Shown here: positions 52,038 through 62,100 of the stretch, piece by piece | Position numbering within the stretch: position 1 is the first letter of the stretch | Layout: each line of letters starts with the position of its first letter | Origin: Prosthecobacter sp. | Lineage (GTDB): Bacteria; Verrucomicrobiota; Verrucomicrobiia; Verrucomicrobiales; Verrucomicrobiaceae | Reading direction: 5' to 3' | NCBI GenBank assembly: GCA_019186985.1 | Contig: JABARQ010000015.1 | Coordinates: 29,096 to 93,095, forward strand | Length of the DNA stretch: 64,000 bases | Position numbers and translations under genes: made by a program | The notes under the pieces: model-generated | Database searches by the model: none | What the model was told of the DNA's origin: nothing | The model's input: the letters and a program-made list of their open reading frames with translations, nothing else

Positions 52038-54905
52038 TCACTCGAACCGACATCTTCTCAACCTCAGGCAGGCAAGGGCCGTGATGATCATCATGATCCT
52101 GGAGGGTTCGGGAACGGCGACAAGGGCGATGCTGCCGTTGAGCGCAAAGCTGCTGATGTCCCAAAGGAATCCGCTGCCGGAAACATCGGGAAGATTGAAA
52201 CCCAGGTTATCGTCGCCATTGCCGGCAAGCAGACCGCCATAGGAACCGGATTGAAAACGAGCATCGAAAAGCGGCTGACCGGCAAGACCAGACCAGTCCA
52301 GCAGTTGAAAGGTCTCAGGTCCTGCGGGCGTGATTGAAGCAGGTCCGACCGTCAGTTCTGCCTTGAAGTTCAGGGTGTTCGCACCCGTGCCTGAAAAGCG
52401 CAGGATGTCGGCATTGGCCGACTGGCCGGGGGCAATGCCCAGAAACACCGAGCTGCCCGACTGGAAATCCCAGGAACCGCTTCCTGACAACGGGGAGAAC
52501 AGCAGCGTGCCGATGTCGGAGGCGGCAGCAGTGTCGCCCACATGGACGAAGGTGCCGGCAGCAGCCACAAAGGCCGATGCCAAAATCACCCCTGTGCCCT
52601 GAAGCCGGCCTGCCTGCAGCAGAACCTCCCCAGTGCCGGTGGTCCCCGTTCCCTGACTGCCTACCTGCAGGGTGCCGCTGCTGACGACAGTGGGTCCGCT
52701 ATAGGTGTTGCTGGCAGCAAGCAGCAGGAGACCTTCTCCTTGCTTGACCAAACCGCCTGAATCGGTGTCGGAGATCAATCCTGAAAGCGTCAACGCCTGT
52801 CCTGAGCCGACGAACACCGCAAAATCACCGACAGTTTCATCCATGATGGAAACATCCCCTTCAAAAGCTGCCGAACCAGCCCCCGGGGCCATTGCGATCG
52901 TCTTTGGCCCCCCAAGATTGCCGACAATCAACGATATGGACGAGGAGACAACCAAACCATTTCCAAGCTCAAGCCTCGCACCCGTTCCGTCCAAATTGAC
53001 GGATGTCCCGGCCCCCAGAGCGTTGGAAGAAAGCACTCTCAGCGTCATTTCCTCACCCACTTGAGTACCGCCCCCATGGGTGTTGTTCCCTGAAATCACG
53101 ATGGTTCCCCCATCCCCGGCACCACGTCGTTGAAGGGCCAGCTGACCGGCACCGGAGATGCTGCCGCTCAGGGTCAGCGTGTCTCCGGCACCCGCCACCA
53201 CCTTAAAATCACCCGGGTTTGTCTCATGGATCGTCAGGCTTCCTGAATAGGTGGCTGAAACCCCGTCGCCAAGGCTGAGGGTCTTGGTGAGACCGGTGTT
53301 TCCAATCAGCAGGGTATTGGCCACCGTGATGCTGGCACCGACCTCCAGTTCCGCCGTGCTGTTGCTCAAGGTGATGGCTCCTGTCCCGGCGGCCGACCCG
53401 TTTTCCAGTCGCACCCGGCCTGCACTGACAGAGATCCCACCCTGAAAGTTTGCTCCGGCAGCTCCGGTGATGACCAGCGTACCCGAACCATTTTTGGTGA
53501 GGGTCCTGGAAATGACATCCGCATTGACGGAACCCACCGTCAGCATGCCAGCCTGAATGTTCGCCGTGCGGTTGGCACCGCTGATCATCAGGCCTCCCGA
53601 GCCGAACGACAGGTCGTTGGATCCTTTGAAGGTGAGGCTGCCCGCATTGAGGACGATTCCATTGTTGCCAGCCAGCGTGAAGGACGTCCCGCTGGCGTTG
53701 TCGATGGTTGCATTGCCGTTGAAGGTCAGGCTGGATGTGCCAAGGGCGGAGGCAGAGTTGATGTTCAGGGTGCTGCCGCTGTCGATCCGAGTGCCACCTG
53801 AATGCGTGTTGTTCCCTGAAAGCGTCCAGGTGCCCGAACCCGTCTTGATCACCTGCGTGGCACCACCACCCGGGTTGTCCCGGATGACGCCGGCAAACTC
53901 GCCCGCCCCTGAGGCACTGCCCTGAAGGGTCAGCGTCTTGGCGCTCGCCGAGGATGCGGTGAAGGTCAGATCACCCAGGAACTTCAGCAGGCCTGATCCT
54001 GACTGAACGAGGGTTCCGCCGCCAGTCGTTCCAGCCAGCTCAACGGCACGTGTCAACACAGCCCCTGTGCCCGCATAATTGAGAGTTCCGGCACTGCTGC
54101 CGCTGCCCAGGAGAATGGCGCCCGTGCCATTGCTGCCAGCACCGCTGTCAGCCAGGCTGGCCACCGTCATCGTCCCCTGCAGGATGGCCAGTGCACCGGT
54201 ATAACTGTTGCCGACATTGGCCAGGGTGACCTCATTCAAGCCAGCCCCCTTGGTCAGACCGCCGCTTCCGGAAATGATTCCATTGATGACGATGGGGGAG
54301 CTTGCGTCGCTGGTGAGCGTCAGCAGATGCCCCTGGTTGTCCACGCTGCCGTTGACGTTCAGCAGCGCGCCATTGCCGGGCTTGTGGGTCCAGGTTTGTG
54401 CGGCCCCAAGGGCCAGCGACAGATGAACGTCCCCGAGGCTCACCGCCTGGGCACCGGTGTTCACCACCAGCCCCGAACTGCCCAGCGTGAGAACCTGCCC
54501 GGCAGCATGGCCCGCCAGGCTGTATCCGTTGCCGGAGCCAGTTTCAAACCTGAGGCCTTCAACCGTCTGGGATGCCGTGCTGATGACGGCCGTCGAGGAC
54601 AGGAGCCCGCCATTGCCAAACCTTGCCACATCCCCCGCTCCGGCCGCCACATTGGCAGAGCCATTCCAGAACACCGCGCCACCGGACAACCATTGAAAAG
54701 TCCCGCCGCTTTCCTGAACATCCGCCGTCAGCGGATCCATGTCAAAAGTCAGCGTTGCAGCATTTGCCTGAAGTCCCGAAATCAAACAGGCAACACTCAG
54801 GCAACCAAGGATGCATGCAGGCCTGCCAAGCAAGGACTGGACTGCCCCTTTCTGAAGACGAGTCGAACTAAAAAATGGCTTCCACCAAGAAGATCGCTTG
54901 TTCAT
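52038..54905 (-). CDS. Autotransporter-associated beta-strand repeat protein with PEP-CTERM tail
   Basis: A 955-residue secreted protein. The ATG at 54905 precedes a basic stretch and a late signal segment (ACILGCLSVACLISGLQANA). The body consists of beta-strand repeats of the same kind as the giant protein (SGSGTWTLSGNNTHSGGTRI, KNGSGTLVITG, KQGEGLLLLAASNTYSGPTV). It closes with the family's end region FQLLDWSGL...LWDISSFALNGSIALV. The last 25 residues are a PEP-CTERM-type sorting signal: VPEP, a hydrophobic helix (IMMIITALACLRL) and terminal arginines. PEP-CTERM proteins are cut by an exosortase and delivered to the outer surface or matrix. No exosortase gene is in this window. A longer in-frame start at 55016 is rejected for lack of signal-peptide geometry. 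Confidence 0.88.
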   Translation of the reverse strand: MNKRSSWWKPFFSSTRLQKGAVQSLLGRPACILGCLSVACLISGLQANAATLTFDMDPLTADVQESGGTFQWLSGGAVFWNGSANVAAGAGDVARFGNGGLLSSTAVISTASQTVEGLRFETGSGNGYSLAGHAAGQVLTLGSSGLVVNTGAQAVSLGDVHLSLALGAAQTWTHKPGNGALLNVNGSVDNQGHLLTLTSDASSPIVINGIISGSGGLTKGAGLNEVTLANVGNSYTGALAILQGTMTVASLADSGAGSNGTGAILLGSGSSAGTLNYAGTGAVLTRAVELAGTTGGGTLVQSGSGLLKFLGDLTFTASSASAKTLTLQGSASGAGEFAGVIRDNPGGGATQVIKTGSGTWTLSGNNTHSGGTRIDSGSTLNINSASALGTSSLTFNGNATIDNASGTSFTLAGNNGIVLNAGSLTFKGSNDLSFGSGGLMISGANRTANIQAGMLTVGSVNADVISRTLTKNGSGTLVITGAAGANFQGGISVSAGRVRLENGSAAGTGAITLSNSTAELEVGASITVANTLLIGNTGLTKTLSLGDGVSATYSGSLTIHETNPGDFKVVAGAGDTLTLSGSISGAGQLALQRRGAGDGGTIVISGNNTHGGGTQVGEEMTLRVLSSNALGAGTSVNLDGTGARLELGNGLVVSSSISLIVGNLGGPKTIAMAPGAGSAAFEGDVSIMDETVGDFAVFVGSGQALTLSGLISDTDSGGLVKQGEGLLLLAASNTYSGPTVVSSGTLQVGSQGTGTTGTGEVLLQAGRLQGTGVILASAFVAAAGTFVHVGDTAAASDIGTLLFSPLSGSGSWDFQSGSSVFLGIAPGQSANADILRFSGTGANTLNFKAELTVGPASITPAGPETFQLLDWSGLAGQPLFDARFQSGSYGGLLAGNGDDNLGFNLPDVSGSGFLWDISSFALNGSIALVAVPEPSRIMMIITALACLRLRRCRFE

Positions 54906-54959
54906 GCGGCCCTGCCTTTGTGCCCCTTTCCTGCACAGCGCCAAAACCTGATTCAAAAT

Positions 54960-54976
54960 AAGTAACTTTTTTACTT
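54960..54976. promoter_or_regulatory. Short inverted repeat upstream of the PEP-CTERM protein gene
   Basis: AAGTAA, loop CTTTT, TTACTT lies 55 bases upstream of the minus-strand start, in an AT-rich strip between two divergent genes (54906-55075). It may be part of a promoter or an operator. The evidence is only the perfect 6-base arms. Confidence 0.3.
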
Positions 54977-55075
54977 CGAAATCAAAGTCGAATGAAGCTC
55001 CCAGCCCGCCCCCCACGAAAGTGAGGTGCCCGGAAAAGTGAAAACCGACCGCTGGCGGCGTTTAATCCGACAGCC

Positions 55076-56341
<1,266 letters not shown>

Positions 56342-56364
56342 GCCAGTCCGTCTTCATCAAGAGG

Positions 56365-57372
56365 TCACCTTTCGAGCCAGACGCGCATCCTGCGGAAATC
56401 GAAGGTGACCTTGTAATCCTTGAGGAAAAACGAGCCCACCCGCGGCAGGCCCGGGGAGATGTCCACCTCCACCTCCTGATATTTCCCGCCCAGCAGGGTG
56501 AGTTCAGGCAGTTTCACCGTGCGCAGCCGGACATGATCCGAAGTCACCGCACCGCCCACGGCGACGAGCATGAGGCCCTGCACGACATCACCCTGGTCCT
56601 GAACCCCGAGCCTGCCGGCGACGCGCTCACTGATCTCGACGCCATTGAACGAGCCGCTGTCGAGAATGCAGGACCACTTCACGCCTTTGCTGGCCAGGTC
56701 GATGGAGGCGACGCCGTCCTTCAAGCGAAAGGGGGCCGACTGCACACCGGGTCCGTTTTTGGCCAGGAAAGCCCGCCCAAACCCAAAAGTGGCCTCACGT
56801 CCGGGATAATCCAGGGTGAGGTAGGTGCAGTAGCGGGAGACGAGGTCAAAGCCCAGGATGTTGTCCGGATAAAGGACACCGCCCCCCGACGTCTCATAAG
56901 TCCTGACGAAGCAGGGGTAGGCGGGCACGTTCCAGCCTCCCAGCCGCAGGGTGGAGATCATGCCGACCAACCCCTCCTCCTGCCCCACCACGCCGAGGAG
57001 GGTGGCCTTCGCCTCGTCAGACCGGATGGTGGGAACACCCAGTGCCAGCGCCGAACGTGAACTCAGCACCGTCCTCGCCGCCCCGGTGTCGAGCAGCATC
57101 GCCACAGGCCGTCCATCCCCGCCCCAGGCCTTGATGACCGGGGTGTTGGAGCGGAATTCAAAAGGCAGGGTCACGGCCTGCGACGGCAGCCCGGCACGCA
57201 CGCCGGCATCGACCGTGGAAAGCCTTCGGATGAAGTCCGACCTGGAGATGCTGCGCTTCTCAAGCTTTCTCAAAACCCTGGCGCTGACCGGCGCATGGGA
57301 GGGTGTCTGCGAACATCCCGTGACCAGCAGCAGGATGACCAGACAGGACCGCACGGCAGCAGAACAGCGCAT
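56365..57372 (-). CDS. Lipoprotein with two aspartyl-protease (retropepsin-like) motifs
   Basis: A 335-residue protein. A lipobox (LLLVTGC, cysteine 20) predicts a lipid-anchored envelope protein. Two aspartyl-protease-like sites are visible in one chain: AMLLDTGAARTVLSSRSALA with D95-T96-G97, and SCILDSGSFNGVEISERVAG with D238-S239-G240. Each is followed by the usual V/L-x-x-x-x-A-x-x-L-G helix. Between them a glycine-rich flap-like part includes NILGFDLVSRYCTYLTLDYP. Bacterial aspartyl-protease-family proteins usually have one motif and dimerise, so this is a pepsin-like duplicated arrangement. Proteolysis in the periplasm is inferred. It ends 24 bases from the convergent DUF1501 gene and begins 17 bases from the stop of the deacetylase gene. 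Confidence 0.8.
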   Translation of the reverse strand: MRCSAAVRSCLVILLLVTGCSQTPSHAPVSARVLRKLEKRSISRSDFIRRLSTVDAGVRAGLPSQAVTLPFEFRSNTPVIKAWGGDGRPVAMLLDTGAARTVLSSRSALALGVPTIRSDEAKATLLGVVGQEEGLVGMISTLRLGGWNVPAYPCFVRTYETSGGGVLYPDNILGFDLVSRYCTYLTLDYPGREATFGFGRAFLAKNGPGVQSAPFRLKDGVASIDLASKGVKWSCILDSGSFNGVEISERVAGRLGVQDQGDVVQGLMLVAVGGAVTSDHVRLRTVKLPELTLLGGKYQEVEVDISPGLPRVGSFFLKDYKVTFDFRRMRVWLER

Positions 57373-57389
57373 GAAGATCGGTGCGACGG

Positions 57390-58238
57390 TCAGAGAAAGC
57401 GCTTCAGCCGCGCAGCCACGTCCTGTTCCAGGCGGCGGACATAGCCGAGGGTGTACTCCTCGACGTCCAGCTTTTCGTTCTCTGCCAGCGGGGTCAGGTC
57501 CATGGCAAAGGTCAGCAGGCTGGTCTTGTCAGTCGTGTGCGAGTCAAAGTAGGTCGCGTTGGCATGACGCAGCCCTTCTTCCGCGAGGTCATAGCGCTTG
57601 CCGCCGCTGATCTGGCTGTCAAAAACCCCGAGGAGGGGGCGCAGCAGGTGCGGGTATTTGTCCACCCAGAGCATGATCTTGTCCTCCGTCAGCAGCCAGT
57701 CCAGCTTGCGCCAGACTTCGCAGCCATAGACCTTTTTCGGCCGCATCTCAGGAGGCAGCTCACGGATGGCCTCGATGCAGCGGAGAAAGGTGGCCACATG
57801 CGTGTCATGGCGGTCGCAGGGGTTGTGCACATAGAGGATCTCCGGCTGGGCATGTTCCAGGATGAACTTCAGGTCCTGCACGACCGGGGCCTTGTTCTGC
57901 TGCTTCACCTCATCGCTGGGATAACCGAGCTGGATCATCACGCTGTATTCCCCGACAAACGCCGCCTTCCTCTGCTCCACCAGCCTCACACGCTGCATCT
58001 CCTCGTCGGTGTAGTCGGCATAGACGCCCTTGCGCGGGCTGCCAGCGCCGTCGGTGACGACGACGCCGCCAAACCATTTGTCACCGCTGTGGAAGCATTC
58101 CGTGATGCCGTGATAGGCCGCAATCTCCAGGTCGTCCTGGTGCGAGACGATGCCGAGGTGGGTCACCCGGTGCAGGGCTGTCCAGGGGTCGCTGTTGTCG
58201 GGGATGAAGACGTCGTTTTTGGGATGGCGGAAGGTCAC
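57390..58238 (-). CDS. PIG-L/LmbE-type deacetylase
   Basis: A 282-residue enzyme. The zinc-binding opening GIVSHQDDLEIAAYHGI corresponds to the family's A-H-P-D-D-E-x-x-x-G, with Q in place of P. The second ligand block is HNPCDRHDTHVATFLRCI, and VVVTDGAGSPRKG follows the first strand. The family hydrolyses N-acetylglucosamine-type amides in glycolipids, thiols or antibiotics. The C-terminal half (WRKLDWLLTEDKIMLWVD onwards) is an extension found in the larger glycan-acting relatives. No ATG fits the beginning; the GTG at 58238 (VTFRHPKND) is the best start, since the upstream frame overlaps the divergent sigma-factor gene. It is probably cotranscribed with the lipoprotein gene that follows after 17 bases. 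Confidence 0.82.
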   Translation of the reverse strand: MTFRHPKNDVFIPDNSDPWTALHRVTHLGIVSHQDDLEIAAYHGITECFHSGDKWFGGVVVTDGAGSPRKGVYADYTDEEMQRVRLVEQRKAAFVGEYSVMIQLGYPSDEVKQQNKAPVVQDLKFILEHAQPEILYVHNPCDRHDTHVATFLRCIEAIRELPPEMRPKKVYGCEVWRKLDWLLTEDKIMLWVDKYPHLLRPLLGVFDSQISGGKRYDLAEEGLRHANATYFDSHTTDKTSLLTFAMDLTPLAENEKLDVEEYTLGYVRRLEQDVAARLKRFL

Positions 58239-58334
58239 AGGCCGCCAATAAGCGCACGACTCACAGGGCCGCAAGGCGGGAAGCCCGCCGAATTTCCCCG
58301 CAACCTCCCGGCATCGGGCGGGTTGAACCCGGAC

Positions 58335-59033
58335 ATGACTGCCGCTAGCGTCGCCGGTCTCCCGCCCTACCCTGTCATGCCGGAACCGGAATGGCCCTCC
58401 AATCTTGATCCCAGCGTGTCCAAGGGCACGGAGGAGGCGTCTTGTGACGAAGAAAGCGTGCGGCTCATGCTGCGGGTCAAGGAGGGGGATGTGCGCGCCT
58501 TTGAAAGGCTGGTGGAAATGCACCAGGGCATCATAATCGGAGCGGCGGCACGCATGCTGGGGAACCTGGATGACGCTCATGACATCGCCCAGCAGGTGTT
58601 CCTACGCGTCTGGAAAAGCGCGCCACGCTATGAGCCGACGGCCAAGTTCACCACCTGGCTGTTCACCATCATGAGAAACCTCGTCTTCAACGAGACCCGC
58701 CGCCGCGCCCGGAGAAGGGAAACACCGCTGGAAAGCGACCATGACTCAGATGCCGGACCGCAGCGCCAGTTCATCGACCCGGGCGCCATCTCGCCGGATC
58801 ACCAGGTTCAGCACGAAGAGCTGGAGAAGGCGCTGGAGAAGGCGATGTCGGCGCTTCCGGAAAAGCAGCGCATCGCCGTCATCCTCCGCCGGCACGAGGA
58901 GATGCCGTATGAGGAGATCTGTGAAGTGCTGAAGATGTCCCTGCCGGCGGTGAAAAGCCTGCTTTTCAGGGCAAGGCTGGAGATGCGGAAGCACCTCGCT
59001 GCCTTTCTTGATGACGAAGACACCGGGGAGTGA
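58335..59033 (+). CDS. ECF-type RNA polymerase sigma factor
   Basis: A 232-residue sigma-70-family protein. Region 2 spans VRLMLRVKEGDVRAFERLVE through DDAHDIAQQVFLRVWKSAPR and KFTTWLFTIMRNLVFNETRR, and includes the -10 binding helix. Region 4 is LEKAMSALPEKQRIAVILRR, then YEEICEVLKMSLPAVKSLLF and RARLEMRKHL, the -35 helix-turn-helix. An acidic linker joins the two. Start codons at 58335 and 58377 both fit, and no ribosome-binding site decides between them. The open frame reaching 57381 is antisense to the deacetylase gene and is not coding. No anti-sigma gene is adjacent, so the regulating signal is unknown. The gene is divergent from the deacetylase with under 100 bases between starts, which suggests a shared promoter region. 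Confidence 0.9.
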   Translation: MTAASVAGLPPYPVMPEPEWPSNLDPSVSKGTEEASCDEESVRLMLRVKEGDVRAFERLVEMHQGIIIGAAARMLGNLDDAHDIAQQVFLRVWKSAPRYEPTAKFTTWLFTIMRNLVFNETRRRARRRETPLESDHDSDAGPQRQFIDPGAISPDHQVQHEELEKALEKAMSALPEKQRIAVILRRHEEMPYEEICEVLKMSLPAVKSLLFRARLEMRKHLAAFLDDEDTGE

Positions 59034-59089
59034 GGCGGGCGGGCGCCGACCCGGCGCGAAGAAGTCAGCCAAGCCCGCTTCAAAGCAAA

Positions 59090-59115
59090 GAACCAAGGCC
59101 CGGAGGCCTTGGTTC
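59090..59115. terminator. Bidirectional terminator hairpin
   Basis: A perfect 11-base-pair inverted repeat, GAACCAAGGCC, loop CGGA, GGCCTTGGTTC, in the 131-base gap between the convergent sigma-factor gene and the Ig-repeat protein gene. There is no T-run, but this is the strongest stem in the window and is placed to stop both transcripts. Confidence 0.75.
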
Positions 59116-59164
59116 AGAGAGGCTTGAAGTGATCGCAGCACCGTCGTGCCGCGCTGGCGGAGGA

Positions 59165-62100
59165 TCAGGGAAGCTTTTCCATGAACACCGCTCCGGAAAG
59201 GATGTTGAAGGCGGCGCCGCGGTCATGCAGGAAGAATCCGGCTCCGACAAGATTGGCTCCCTTCTTGTAAACACGGCCCTCATAGGATGTCTTGGGCCTG
59301 TCGACTGTTCCATCCTTGAGGACGAAGTCGCCTTTGAACTCGCCCTTCAAGGCGGTCACCGAAAGCTTGACCATTGCTGGCAGGCCGGCGGCAGGAACCG
59401 TGATGGCGCTCAAGGGGCCGACCCGGAACGTCCTAGGGGTGAGGGCGTTCAGCGTGGTCGTCGAGGCTGACTCAATGTTGCCGCCCGAGAAGAGAAGACG
59501 TGCGTTGTCCGCAGTGGTCGAGGCGGTCAGGTCAAGGAACACCAGGGGGGCCACAGGGGCGGCGTAGAAGCTGCCTTCAACCGCGAGGGCGACAGGTTCA
59601 AAACCCGCCTTGTAGGTCCGCTGAAGCAGGTTTGCGTCAAAGGGCCTGTTCCAGGAAGCCGTGCCCGCCAGGGTGTTGTCGGAGGGCGTGGGGTTGCCTT
59701 TGGAATCGATCGTGAAGCTGCCAAGAATGCTGGCGGGGCCGACGGCGTCATAAAGGACGTCAAAAAGAAGCCCCTGGCCGGAAGGTCCGACAAATCCGGC
59801 GCTGGTGATTCCCTGTCCATCAGCCGTCTTGCCAGCCATGCTGAACTCCCCCTTGGTGGAGACAGTGAAGGAGGCGAAGCAGCTCCCCTGCGGAATGTCC
59901 ACGTCACCAATCGCAGAAGATCCCACGGGGAGGCCAAGTCCAAGGTTGTAAAGCCCGGCATAGCTCGCGGCGCTGGAGGTGGCGAGGAAGGTGTTGCGCC
60001 AGCCGTTGAAGTTGATGGTGTCCGTCCCGTTGCTGAGCGTGCCGTCGACAAGCAGGTTGTCAGAGCCAAGGGTGAAGCCAAGCGTAAGATTGCCGCCAAC
60101 TCGCGTCACGGGGATCAAGGCACTTGCCGTGCCTGGTGTCGGATCGGTGCCGGCAATCGCGCCCGTAAAGGGAAGCACCTCGGCTCCGAGGTAAACCTTG
60201 CCGGTAATCGCGCCCGTGGTCGCCACCGTCAAATCGACACGACCGCCGTTGTCCGCGCCCAGCAGAGAAGTGCGGTCAAGCAGGGCCGTGAAGTTGCCGC
60301 TCATGTAAGGCAGCACGACCGAAAGGGAAATCGGGCTCGTGGTCAGGGTGGTGGCCGTTCCCGCCATGGTGATGTCACACACATAGGTGCCGGCGTCGGC
60401 GGCACCGCAGCCGGTGACCTTCACCTCCTGCTTCGTGACACCCACATGCTTGGCGCCTTCAACCAGGGGAGTCTTGGTCGCGCCATCAAGACGGCTCCAG
60501 GCAAAACCCAACACGCTGGCCTTGCCGCCAACGGCAGGAACCTTGATTTTGGCATCAGCGGCGTCGGCCACGTTCACATTGAAGGAGGCCAGGGAGGCCA
60601 CGGAGACGGCCGCCTTGCCGGTCGTGAGGCTCATGCCGCCGGGAATGGTCACGACGCAGGAGTATTCACCGGCATTCGTCAGGGCGGCGGAGGCGATGTT
60701 CAACTCGGGGCCCGTCTCACCACCGAGGACAGCCGTTCCCTTCTTCCACTGGTAGCTCAGGGGAGTAATGGTGCCGGTTGTTGCCGCCTCAAGGGTCACT
60801 GGGGCGCCAGTGGCGATCAGCTGATGCGCCGGCGTGGTGACGATTTCCAGGGTCCTGAAGCCGATCTGCACCAGGCGGCCGAAAGCAGTGACCTCACAGC
60901 GGTAGTCGCCGCTGTCGGCGTTCTCCAGGGCGGAAATTTCCAGCTTGTCCTTTGTCGTGCCCTTGTATTTGCCAGGCGTTTCAGCAATGGCCACCGTGTC
61001 ATTGCCGCGGTACCACTTGAAGGAGAGGCCGGAGCCCTTGGTGGTGACTCCAAGCGTGACCTTGGAACCAGCAAGCCCGAGCAGGGAGGCTGCGGAGCGG
61101 TCGACGACGCTGACATCGGTGGCGAGGGGCGTGACTGCAAGGCCGCCGGTGTAGGTGACAAGGCACTTATACTTCGCGGCGTCGGCAATCTGGGCGACAG
61201 GGACGACATAGCTGGCCAGGGTTTCACCCGGGAGGGATGCAGTTCCCTTGAACCACTGATAGGACAGGTCACCGGCAGAGGCCTCCCCTGAGGTCAGGAC
61301 GGTCAGGTTAAGCTCGTCCCCGGCGTCAATGAGCACATTGGCAGGACGCGATGCAACCACCAGCCTGTTAGGGTTCGAATCAATGGACTGGCCGAAAGCG
61401 CTGACCCTGCAAACATAAGTTCCGCCCTGAAGCAGCGTCGGCGCCACAATCTTGACGGTGCTTTTGTTGACGTCCGCATAATTGGGGGAAACCGTCAGCG
61501 GGGAAAGGCTGCCGTTGAAGAACCATTGGAAGCTCAGGCCATCTCCCTTGGTCACCGTTTTGAAGGAACTACCCTTGCCCTCGGCGATCAGGAGAGTCGT
61601 CGCAGCCGGGTCCACCACCGAGACCAACGCCGGGTTTGATTCAATCTTCAGGGGCAGTCCGACGTCCGGCGTGTAAGTCAGGACACAGGAATACTTGCCT
61701 GAATCAGCCAGGGCGGTGGAAGCCGGGCCGTTGTAGGTGGTGTTGGTTTCCCCGACAAGCACCGTGGCCATCTTCTTCCACTGATAGGTGAATTTGGATG
61801 TCACCGAAGGAGTGCTGCCGGCCGGCACAAACTCCAGCGAGAAAGGATCCCCAAGCCGCACCAGCTTGGAATCTGGAGGCGGTGCCACAATCAGGCGCCG
61901 GACGCCGGAATCGACAGGAATGCCATAGCTGGTCACCCGGCAGTAGTAGGCGCCGGCGTCAGTGAGCAGCACGTTTTTGACTTCCAGGGTGTCCGTGGTC
62001 ACACCCGCAAAATGCGCGCCATTGGCAAGAGGTTGATCAAGACTGTTGAACCATTGGAAGGTTCGCCCGATCGCGGCAGAAACCACCACCTTCATTTTAG

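Noticed and set aside
57381..58334. Upstream extension of the sigma-factor frame by 318 codons
   Set aside because: It is fully antisense to the PIG-L-type deacetylase gene, and sigma region 2 begins only after 58440.
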